Shown in pieces: positions 19,949 through 27,577 of a stretch of 64,000 nt of DNA. The first letter of the stretch is position 1; every line of letters begins with the position of its first letter. Both the position numbers and the translations under genes were made by a program. The DNA is from Microbulbifer agarilyticus. GTDB taxonomy: Bacteria; Pseudomonadota; Gammaproteobacteria; Pseudomonadales; Cellvibrionaceae. The DNA lies in assembly GCF_001999945.1 (NCBI RefSeq), contig NZ_CP019650.1:1302001-1366000 (forward strand). The letters are read 5' to 3'. The notes under the pieces were generated by a model. That model saw only the letters and a list, made by a program, of their open reading frames with translations, was not told the origin of the DNA and did no database searches.

Positions 19949-20740
19949 CTACTTCGGGAACAACATAATCCAGTTCATGCGGAAGCCCCATTCCTGTGAA
20001 CCTACCTCAGGGCTATCTACGTAATAGCGCGGACCCGCCTGAATCTGGTAAGTCTGTTTCCCCACCTTGAACACCTTCGCTACCAGGAAATGCACCGGTG
20101 CATTCCAGACTTCCGTTTCCCAAAAGTAAGTGGTTTCACTCTGCAGGGTAAAGGTCCAGGCATTGGGTGTGTTGTAGGCCAGGAACGGTTGAACAAATGT
20201 ATTGTTTACATCATTGCGATTGTCGCTGCCGGCGAATGACCATACGTGATTTGCTAAAGCGCCGATGGTCCAGGGACCTGTTTGCTTCAGTACTACTGCG
20301 GTGGGGCCAATTCCCCATTTCTCTGCACCGAGCAATGGCTCCGTTGCGGTGGGTAGGAGAAATACCGGACCGACACCCCAGGTAACGCCACCCTCCGTGG
20401 GCTCTTTGGGCGAAAAAAACAGGCTTTGTACTGTGTCGCCCAGCCCGGTCTGGTCGCCGCTTCCTGGAAAGATGTCTTCCTGATTAATTACCGGAACAAT
20501 CGTGCGGTTGATCAGGTTCAGATCTTCGGTGAGTTCGAAGGGAATTACCGGCTGGATATTCAGCCTGTAGGTTCGCCCGCCTTCTATTGGGCCAACCCGG
20601 TTATCGAAATTGTGCTGAAAGGGCACGCTAATAAGGTCGGCGACCGGATTACTCAGCTCCTTGGCGAGATTGCTGTCATCAGCAACGGCAGGGAAATTGA
20701 CAAGGGCGAGGGCAAAAAAGACGGCGAGACAGCGGTACAT
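19949..20740 (-). CDS. Putative outer-membrane beta-barrel transporter
   Basis: 263 residues with a signal peptide (cleavage near PAVADD). The sequence is rich in aromatic, alternating beta-strand segments (RTYRLNIQPVIPFELTEDLNLINRTIVPV; TFTLQSETTYFWETEVW). It resembles the barrel family often annotated as MetA-pathway or 'neuromedin U' transporters (PF13557-like). The end (NWIMLFPK) is near-canonical for a barrel. It lies 79 bases upstream of the FadL gene on the same strand, so the two may be co-expressed. Substrate is unknown. Confidence 0.75.
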   Translation of the reverse strand: MYRCLAVFFALALVNFPAVADDSNLAKELSNPVADLISVPFQHNFDNRVGPIEGGRTYRLNIQPVIPFELTEDLNLINRTIVPVINQEDIFPGSGDQTGLGDTVQSLFFSPKEPTEGGVTWGVGPVFLLPTATEPLLGAEKWGIGPTAVVLKQTGPWTIGALANHVWSFAGSDNRNDVNNTFVQPFLAYNTPNAWTFTLQSETTYFWETEVWNAPVHFLVAKVFKVGKQTYQIQAGPRYYVDSPEVGSQEWGFRMNWIMLFPK

Positions 20741-20981
20741 CTACATCACCAAATGGAGAAGTTCGAAAACAACTTCCGTCAGTCTAGATGTATCCCGCAA
20801 TATTTGAGTTGGATTGGCATTGAGCTCAACCAACGGAGAGAAAAACGCGCTGGTTTTGTCGGCTGGTTTTGCAGGGTTCTTTTGCAGGCTTCTATGTAGA
20901 AAGATGCGGCCGGGATCGAAATCGCCGGCGCATCTATCAAGATGGGAAAAGATGAAGCGAGGGGCAGGTGGGCGTCGGGTT

Positions 20982-21872
20982 TTACTTGGTCGCTACCGCC
21001 AGTGCCACCGCATTTGGGCCAAGGTTAATACCACCGGAAAGGCTCATGACCGAGCGGTAGATTTTAACGTTGTGCTTCTCTGCCACTTTTTCGAATTCCT
21101 TAAAGCCCGGGACCTTGTCCAGGTTCTTCAGGGGGCCGGCAATACTCACTACCACCGCAGGCATTAACAGGTCGCCGGCAGCCATCTTCTCTTCCGCCAA
21201 CTGGAACAGGCGGCGGGTACAGCCGCCATAGGTTTTTACGGTGTCGGCCACCGCAGAACCCTGATAGGTCATGGAAATGATCGGGTGCAGGTCCAGCAGA
21301 CGTGCAAAAAACGCCTTGATCCAGCTAACGCTTTTTTCGTTCTTCTGGCGTGCACGTTCACGCAGATAGTAGACGTCCTCAACCGAGGCATAGCCCACCA
21401 TCTTGCGACCAAACTCTTCGGTGCGCGATTTGATTTGCGTGCCACTGAGGCCTTTTTGAATCAGGGACAGGGTGTACAGCGCCAGCAGGCCCTGGCCGGA
21501 GAACAGAGTGTGCGAATCCACTGCACTGATTTGCGCACCGTCATTGTTCAGGCGCTTGGCCACATTGACGGCATTGGCGTAAGTGGGACTGTTGGCACCA
21601 TTAATGGTCTGTACCACGATGTCCTTATGCCCTTCGCGCAGGAGCTTCGACAGGACGGTACTGATTTCGTCCTCGCTGGCTGGGCCGGAGGTCACCTGAT
21701 GGGTGCGGCCGACCAGATTCAGCGAGTAGAAGTGATTCATCTGCGCTGGGTTGCGCTGATCTCCGAACTGGTCTTTACCCACACTGACGCTGTGAGGAAG
21801 AACCGGGATCTTGTACTTGCGCAAAAACTCATCAGGCAGGTCACAGCCGGAGTCGACAACTAACTGAACCAT
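20982..21872 (-). CDS. DegV family lipid-binding protein
   Basis: 296 residues from ATG 21872, seven bases after AGAGG; the TTG nine codons earlier is less likely. The N-terminus MVQLVVDSGCDLPDEF is the DegV signature, and the two-domain layout with TSGPASEDE and IPVLPHSVSVG motifs is complete. DegV proteins bind a fatty acid and in Firmicutes act as FakB subunits for the FakA kinase. No FakA is visible here, so the role in this organism is open. It lies upstream of two outer-membrane barrel genes on the same strand, with a 241-base spacer in which I see no gene. Confidence 0.9.
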   Translation of the reverse strand: MVQLVVDSGCDLPDEFLRKYKIPVLPHSVSVGKDQFGDQRNPAQMNHFYSLNLVGRTHQVTSGPASEDEISTVLSKLLREGHKDIVVQTINGANSPTYANAVNVAKRLNNDGAQISAVDSHTLFSGQGLLALYTLSLIQKGLSGTQIKSRTEEFGRKMVGYASVEDVYYLRERARQKNEKSVSWIKAFFARLLDLHPIISMTYQGSAVADTVKTYGGCTRRLFQLAEEKMAAGDLLMPAVVVSIAGPLKNLDKVPGFKEFEKVAEKHNVKIYRSVMSLSGGINLGPNAVALAVATK

Positions 21873-22001
21873 GTTGGTGCCTCTTATATTCTGGTCCAAT
21901 GAGGGGTGTTTGGCGCCGAATCTAACACTGTGGCGCGATATTTTACAGGTCGTGCGGGGGCAAATTGCCGGCGGTATGTGACCTGTGAGTTCTGCCGCTG
22001 T

Positions 22002-22048
22002 GGGTCTGTGGCGGGGTCTGTGGCGGGGGCTGTGGGGGGGGGGGATGG
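22002..22048. repeat. G-rich tract with 11-G homopolymer
   Basis: Four G-runs of 3, 4, 5 and 11 bases are separated by loops of 8, 8 and 4 bases. The first two loops are identical (TCTGTGGC), forming a short tandem repeat. The 11-G run is at 22034-22044. The tract satisfies the usual pattern for a G-quadruplex on the plus strand. It lies about 130-175 bases upstream of the degV start, in the spacer 21873-22140 that otherwise holds only a terminator. Confidence 0.7.
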
Positions 22049-22071
22049 TGCAGCTGAATGCTGACGGAGCG

Positions 22072-22100
22072 AAAAAAAAGCCGCAGACAGTGTCTGCGGC
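22072..22100 (-). terminator. Intrinsic terminator of the DUF4380/GH3 unit
   Basis: A perfect 10-bp stem GCCGCAGACA / TGTCTGCGGC (22080-22089, 22091-22100), drawn with a one-base centre, is followed on the minus strand by eight T (22072-22079). It lies 41 bases beyond the stop of the DUF4380 gene. Confidence 0.92.
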
Positions 22101-22140
22101 AAGCGCCTTTCAGGATGCGAGGGCGATGAAGACTGGGTGT

Positions 22141-23055
22141 CTAGTCCGGAGAATCAGACAAGTGAATTTGTCTGCGGACGAATTCGAGCAGGGCATGGGA
22201 GCCGCTGCGAACTTCGATGGTGTTGGGAATCTCTGTGACCAGCCACTCCACGGACCAGTCCAGGGTTTCTCCCGGTTGCAGGCTGCGTGCTGCACTCTGT
22301 ACTTCAAGTTCCAGATATGGTCGCTCGCCACTCAGATAGAGCTCAATATCGCCTTCGCCGGTGGCCATTTCCCGCAGGGCTACCTTTGGGTAGACCTTCA
22401 GGTACAGCAGCCCATCCAAAGCGTAGGCGAGCCAGCCTTCGCTGCCGTTGGCGATTACTTTGCCCTCTACCAAGGGGGCGCCAGTGACCATGGGGAGCCA
22501 CAGGGTTTCACTGTTGAGCTTATAAGCCACTTGCCCGCGTACGGTCTTGACACTGTCCCTGTTCACGGGAGCAAAGGCGAGTCCCTGATTAGGCACGCGG
22601 GTAATCTCCCAGGCGGCGATCTCGGGGAATGCTTTCTCAGCATTGATTCGGTAGTGCACGGAGGCGGTGTTGTCGCCGCCGAGGGAAACCGTTTTATGAA
22701 TCTGCGCACCAGCGCCAAAGGCACTGGTAACCGTTGCGGAATCTATTGACTGAGTGATCACCGAGTAGGGTGCGTTATCGTGCTCCGGAATAGGTGGCCA
22801 GTTCCACAGAGTCTGTGGGCTGAGCCAGAAAGTGGAGCCGAAATTATTTGCGCCCGGCTGCGGAATTGCCAACAGGTCCCGTTCGCCGTACCAGAGTTCC
22901 GTAATACGTCCGCCGTGATTGGGGTCCAGTGTCAGCTTAAGAGTGTCGTTGCTGAGTCGGATGGGGGCATCGGCGGCATTGCCGGCGGAGACCGCCAACA
23001 ATACCGCAACCCCAATAGCGGCCGCGCATTTTTTTAGGCATTGCTTGCGCAGCAT
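22141..23055 (-). CDS. DUF4380-like exported protein
   Basis: 304 residues with a signal peptide (cleavage near SAGNAAD). The mature protein begins with a beta-rich pattern RLSNDTLKLTLDPNHGGRITELWYGERDLLA, typical of the galactose-mutarotase-like fold seen in DUF4380. It starts 3 bases after the upstream GH3 stop, so it is certainly co-transcribed. Position in the locus and fold suggest recognition or epimerisation of a sugar end in the periplasm, which is inference; no catalytic residue can be named with confidence. Confidence 0.7.
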   Translation of the reverse strand: MLRKQCLKKCAAAIGVAVLLAVSAGNAADAPIRLSNDTLKLTLDPNHGGRITELWYGERDLLAIPQPGANNFGSTFWLSPQTLWNWPPIPEHDNAPYSVITQSIDSATVTSAFGAGAQIHKTVSLGGDNTASVHYRINAEKAFPEIAAWEITRVPNQGLAFAPVNRDSVKTVRGQVAYKLNSETLWLPMVTGAPLVEGKVIANGSEGWLAYALDGLLYLKVYPKVALREMATGEGDIELYLSGERPYLELEVQSAARSLQPGETLDWSVEWLVTEIPNTIEVRSGSHALLEFVRRQIHLSDSPD

Positions 23056-23058
23056 GGG

Positions 23059-25680
23059 TTAGCTCCCGCAGCGCACTTGAGCTTGTTCACGAGCGCCGGG
23101 AACGAACTTGATGTTCGCCACCGCCATTGTCAGTTTGCCTTTACTGTGCAGGGACAAGCCCTGAGATACTTTAGTGAAATCCGCACCGGCTTCGGCAAAA
23201 CACTGTAAGTCGATCGACACTTCCGCCCACTCACCCACCGGGAGCTTGCTTAGGGTATTTTGTAGCGGTAAGGCACCGCTGCAATCGCTACCGTCGCAAT
23301 TGATTTGCGCACTGACTGATGCCGTCGGCATTTCGTCAACCCGCACCTCCATGGTGAGGGCAGAGGCTTCTGCGAGGTAACGGCTCAGGTCCTGCGGTTT
23401 CTGAGTGTGCAATACCACACTACCGGCACGCAGCCCTTTCCAGGTGAGTGCCCGGGCATCTTCTTGTGACAGCATGTCGATGGAGGCTACGACGATGTTG
23501 TCGTCTGCACTGCTGGCGAGGTTGCCGTTTACCCACTGGAGGTCGGAACCCTCCTCTTCAATGTACAGTTTCCAGGGCGCGCGCGGGCGGGATACCATCA
23601 ACCAGGCGTCTTCCAACTTGCCATCCACGTAAGACTCGCCGTCTTCGTTTAGATTGTTGGCGACCTGGGTATCGCTGGTGTAGTCGAGTCCGTAGCCATA
23701 CGCGAACAGCGGCTGGTATTCCACATCGTTGCGGTTGATCACTGTCTGGTGCACTTGTCCGGGCCAGGTAAATGATAGCTGACCGGTAAAGTCGTGGCGT
23801 TTGTTGCCGTCTGCATCGGTCAGCAGAACATCTGCAACGCCGGCCCCTTCAGAACCCGGCAGCCAGGCGGCGACGAAGGCATCCGATAGATTCAGCTCCT
23901 TGTTTACCCACAGCGGACGGCCGGAAAGGAATACACTGACCACAGGAATGTTCTGCGCTTTCAGCTTTTGCAGTAGTTCCTGATCGGCTTTACTGCCCAG
24001 CTGGTATTCAATACTGGCGATGTCACCGTGCCACTCCGCGTAGGGTTCCTCGCCGTAAATCACGATTGCGACATCCGGCTTGGCGTTGTTGCTGAATGTA
24101 TCTTCTTTTATCTCACCATCTACACTCAGCACTGCTTCGCCACCGGCGGCGTCCACCGCCTGCTTGATACCAGTGTAGATGGAGGTCGCACCCGGGAAGT
24201 CTTCCGCGGTGTTGCCGGTGCCCTGCCAGGAAATGGTCCAGCCACCACTTTGCTTGGAAATATTATCGGCGCCGTCACCGGCCACCAGAATATTTTTACC
24301 TGCATCAACGGGGAGCAGTTGGTCATTGTTTTTCAACAGCACCAGCGATTTGCGCACGGCCTCGCGCGCGATGGCCCGGTGTTCGTCGCTACCGAGAATG
24401 CCATTCTTGCCCGCCAGTGGACGGTCGCGCTCGAACAGGCCCGCACGGATTTTCACCCGCAGGATACGGCTTACTGCATCATCGATACGGTTCATGGGGA
24501 TTTCGCCGCTTTGCGCCTGTGCGATGGTGTTCTTCAGCAGTGCCTTCCACTCAGCAGTGATCATGAATATGTCGAGACCGGCATTGACTGCCTGTGCGCA
24601 GCTGTCCACGGTACAGCCGTCTACAAATCGGTGGCCGTTCCAGTCGCCTACTACAAAGCCGTCAAAACCCAGACGTTCTTTCAAAACGTCGGTAAGCAGG
24701 TATTTGTGCCCATGCAGGCGTTTGCCATTCCAGCTATTGAAGGATGCCATCACCGATTGCACGCCGGATTCCAGGGCGGTGATGTAGCCCGCTGCATGGA
24801 TTTCGGCTAACTCTTTTTCGCTGACTTCGGTATCGCCGCGGTCGATACCGCGTGTTGTACCGCCGTCACCGACAAAGTGTTTAGCAGCAGATACCAGATG
24901 GTGGCCATCGAGAAATTCTTCGCTGCTTTTATCGCCTTGAATACCCTTAATCATTTCCCGGGCGTAAGCGGCAACAATCTCTGGGTCTTCGGAATAGCTT
25001 TCAAAAGTGCGGCCCCAGCGGTCGTCGCGCACCACGGCAATAGTCGGAGCGAAGGTCCAGTCAACTCCAGTCACGGCGACTTCACGCGCAGTGGCTTCGC
25101 CGATCCGGCGAATCAATTCCGGATCGCGCGCGGCACCGAGGCCGATATTGTGCGGAAACAGGGTCGCGCCGATAACGTTATTGTGCCCGTGAACTGCGTC
25201 GCTGCCCCAGATGATTGGGATGGCTACGCCACCGTCGGAGGTATCCATGGATGCGGCAAAGTAATCGTCCGCCAGCTGGCGCCAGTCGTCAGGGGTTGCA
25301 AATTTGTCGTTATTGGGGAAGGTGCCACCACCGTTAAGAATTGAGCCAATATGATATTGCTTCACTTCTTCCGGGGTGATGAATTTGATTTCCGCCTGCA
25401 TCATCTGTCCGACTTTCTCTTCCAGTGTCATGCGGGCGAGCAAGTCGGCGATATGACTTTCTACTTGCTCATTTCGCGGCAATGCTGGCTTCAATGCAGG
25501 CCATACATCGATGGAATTGGAAGCCGCACTATCCTGCAGGACAGTTTGGGAAGTTGACGAAGCTGTGGAGGTGTTTGGCTTCTCCGCCTCACCACAAGCG
25601 CTTAAACCTACCGCGAGAGCAATGCAGCTTGCGAGATGCATTGCTCGGCCTGCGCCAAAGCGACCTATTTTATTATTCAT
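23059..25680 (-). CDS. GH3 exo-beta-glucanase, lipoprotein
   Basis: 873 residues from ATG 25680, with AGGGAAG five bases upstream; the open frame to 25782 is an extension. Lipobox LSAC follows a long n-region, so the enzyme is membrane-anchored. GH3 N-terminal domain carries the nucleophile Asp346 in FVVGDWNGHRF. The GH3 C-terminal domain and an additional C-terminal beta-sandwich (about 690-873), as in exo-1,3/1,4-beta-glucan glucohydrolases of the ExoP type, follow. Likely action: removal of glucose from beta-glucan oligosaccharides. A terminator ends 42 bases upstream of its start, so it may be controlled separately from the transporter gene. Confidence 0.92.
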   Translation of the reverse strand: MNNKIGRFGAGRAMHLASCIALAVGLSACGEAEKPNTSTASSTSQTVLQDSAASNSIDVWPALKPALPRNEQVESHIADLLARMTLEEKVGQMMQAEIKFITPEEVKQYHIGSILNGGGTFPNNDKFATPDDWRQLADDYFAASMDTSDGGVAIPIIWGSDAVHGHNNVIGATLFPHNIGLGAARDPELIRRIGEATAREVAVTGVDWTFAPTIAVVRDDRWGRTFESYSEDPEIVAAYAREMIKGIQGDKSSEEFLDGHHLVSAAKHFVGDGGTTRGIDRGDTEVSEKELAEIHAAGYITALESGVQSVMASFNSWNGKRLHGHKYLLTDVLKERLGFDGFVVGDWNGHRFVDGCTVDSCAQAVNAGLDIFMITAEWKALLKNTIAQAQSGEIPMNRIDDAVSRILRVKIRAGLFERDRPLAGKNGILGSDEHRAIAREAVRKSLVLLKNNDQLLPVDAGKNILVAGDGADNISKQSGGWTISWQGTGNTAEDFPGATSIYTGIKQAVDAAGGEAVLSVDGEIKEDTFSNNAKPDVAIVIYGEEPYAEWHGDIASIEYQLGSKADQELLQKLKAQNIPVVSVFLSGRPLWVNKELNLSDAFVAAWLPGSEGAGVADVLLTDADGNKRHDFTGQLSFTWPGQVHQTVINRNDVEYQPLFAYGYGLDYTSDTQVANNLNEDGESYVDGKLEDAWLMVSRPRAPWKLYIEEEGSDLQWVNGNLASSADDNIVVASIDMLSQEDARALTWKGLRAGSVVLHTQKPQDLSRYLAEASALTMEVRVDEMPTASVSAQINCDGSDCSGALPLQNTLSKLPVGEWAEVSIDLQCFAEAGADFTKVSQGLSLHSKGKLTMAVANIKFVPGAREQAQVRCGS

Positions 25681-25721
25681 GGTGACTTCCCTAATAAATC
25701 TGAAATGATTTTGCTGCCTGT

Positions 25722-25770
25722 AAAAAAGAACTGGGCACACCCGCGAAAGGGTAGGAGCGGGTGTACCCAG
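25722..25770 (-). terminator. Intrinsic terminator after the sugar porter gene
   Basis: A 14-bp stem with one mismatch (25731-25744 with 25757-25770; CTGGGCACACCCGC against GCGGGTGTACCCAG) is followed on the minus strand by TTCTTTTTT (25722-25730). It lies 90 bases beyond the MFS stop and only about 42 bases before the GH3 start, leaving little room for a separate promoter. Confidence 0.85.
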
Positions 25771-25859
25771 ATAAGCAAGCATTCGGCTGGCGAGCTTGCC
25801 GCTCGCGCGGCATTACGCTTTCGTTTTTAAGACGTGCAAGAGGAGGGAAATGAACCCTC

Positions 25860-27317
25860 TCAGCCCTTCATTTGTTCAAGCTCGAGCCCTTTGGTCTCGT
25901 GCACCATGTACAGAACAAATGCCACGGACAGCAATGCGAACAGGGTGTAGATACCGTAGGCACCGGCGAGACCGATTCCTACCAACATAATCGGGAAGGT
26001 CATGGTGATGGCAAAGTTCGCAACCCACTGTGCGAGACCAGATACCGCAAGGCCAGAGCCGCGCATCTGATTCGGGAACATCTCACCCAGCATGGTCCAC
26101 ATAGCCGGGCCCCAGGAACCGTTGAAGAAGAACACGTAGGCGTTGGCGGCGATCAGTGCCAGAAGACCCATGTTCTGGGAAAGCTGCAGGCTGCCGTTGG
26201 CATCCACGGTGGAATTGGCGAAGGCAAAGGCTACCAGACCCAGGGTTGCTGCCATGCCGATGGAGCCCACCAGTAATAGTGGTTTGCGGCCGATCTTGTC
26301 GATGAGTGCCATGGTGATCAGGCAGGCGGCGATACTCACGCCACCGGAAATGATATTGATCATCAGCGCGTCGGATTCAGAGAAGCCCACCGCTTGCCAC
26401 AGAACCGCACCGTAGTAGAACACCACGTTGATACCTACGAGCTGCTGGAACACGGCCAGGCCGATGCCGACCCAGACGATTTTACGAATCTTGCCAACCT
26501 TCTCGCCGGTGGCTTCCAACAGATCTGACATGCGCGGACGGTGGTCGCTGGCCACAGACTGGCGAATACTCTCCAGTTTCCCGGCTACGGCGTCTTCACC
26601 ATACAGTTTGCGCAGTACTTCGGTGGCGCGTGAGGTCTGCTTGGACAGCACCAGATAGCGCGGGCTTTCCGGAATCAGCAGCAGAGCCAGGAAGAACAGG
26701 GTGGCGGGAGCGATTTCGATCCAGAACATCCAGCGCCAGGCGTTGTAGCCCATCCACCATTCGTTGATGGCAGAGCCGGCAGTGTTGGCCAGCCAGTAGT
26801 TGCTGACAAATGCGGTGAACAGGCCGGAAATGATTGCGATCTGGTTGATGGTGATCAGGCGGCCGCGGATGGCGGCCGGGGCAATCTCACTAATATAAGC
26901 CGGTGACATCACGCTGGCGGCGCCCACGGCGAGTCCGCCGAGGATGCGGTAGAACACGAATTCCGGAGAGCTGGCAGCAATACCGGAACCCCAGGCGCTG
27001 ACTACGAAGAAGACCGCGGAAATCAGCAGCAGGGTCTTGCGCCCCCAGCGGTCAGCCAGGCGACCAGCAAAGAACGCGCCGACGGCACAGCCAAGCAGCA
27101 TGGAGGCAACGTTGAAGCCGGTACCGGCGGTATCGGAGTTGAAGGCCTGCTGCAGGCCAGTAACGGTACCGTTGATGACCCCGCTATCAAACCCGAACAG
27201 GAAGCCACCAATGGTCGCTACTCCGCAGATCAGGATGATAAAGGGAAGGGAAGGTGCATCTTGGCGGCCCTGGGCTACGCCCTGGATACCGTCCGCGGAA
27301 TTCTCAATCGCTTGCAT
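25860..27317 (-). CDS. MFS sugar porter (sugar:H+ symporter)
   Basis: 485 residues from ATG 27317, six bases after AGGAAG. Twelve membrane segments. Sugar-porter family signatures: GGFLFGFDSGVINGT in TM1, RWGRKTLL (loop 2-3), PESPRYLV after TM6, DKIGRKPLLLVG (loop 8-9), and the terminal HETKGLELEQM. Members carry hexoses or pentoses with protons. Within this locus glucose released by the two GH3 enzymes is the likely cargo. Confidence 0.94.
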   Translation of the reverse strand: MQAIENSADGIQGVAQGRQDAPSLPFIILICGVATIGGFLFGFDSGVINGTVTGLQQAFNSDTAGTGFNVASMLLGCAVGAFFAGRLADRWGRKTLLLISAVFFVVSAWGSGIAASSPEFVFYRILGGLAVGAASVMSPAYISEIAPAAIRGRLITINQIAIISGLFTAFVSNYWLANTAGSAINEWWMGYNAWRWMFWIEIAPATLFFLALLLIPESPRYLVLSKQTSRATEVLRKLYGEDAVAGKLESIRQSVASDHRPRMSDLLEATGEKVGKIRKIVWVGIGLAVFQQLVGINVVFYYGAVLWQAVGFSESDALMINIISGGVSIAACLITMALIDKIGRKPLLLVGSIGMAATLGLVAFAFANSTVDANGSLQLSQNMGLLALIAANAYVFFFNGSWGPAMWTMLGEMFPNQMRGSGLAVSGLAQWVANFAITMTFPIMLVGIGLAGAYGIYTLFALLSVAFVLYMVHETKGLELEQMKG

Positions 27318-27530
27318 GGGGGACTTCCTGCTTTTTATTGTTGGCACGAAGGGTATTCGTGCTTGTTGCGGTGAACCGGCAAAACCCAGCCATCTCACCT
27401 TGTTGTTTTTGTGTACAGCTGTACTGCACGAGGATCCAATCAGGGGCTTCTTAATGGTGACGTTTGGCGGTAGTAAAAGCGTCCTACTTTGCGAATATTT
27501 GTAAAGTTGGACACTTCTATTCCCCTGGCA

Positions 27531-27570
27531 AGGTCCCAGTTTGGGTGGGAAGCGCCGAAAACTGGGACCT
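27531..27570. repeat. 12-bp inverted repeat upstream of the sugar porter
   Basis: AGGTCCCAGTTT / AAACTGGGACCT form a perfect 12-bp inverted repeat (27531-27542 and 27559-27570) with a 16-base loop. It lies 8 bases beyond the bglX stop and 214 bases before the MFS start. No T-run follows on the minus strand, so it is either a weak terminator, a processing site or an operator. The remaining 27318-27530 has no gene. Confidence 0.6.
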
Positions 27571-27577
27571 CCTGACC

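Noticed and set aside
21985..22749. 254-codon plus-strand frame starting at the G-rich tract
   Set aside because: It begins in repeat sequence, crosses a terminator stem and is antisense to the DUF4380 gene.
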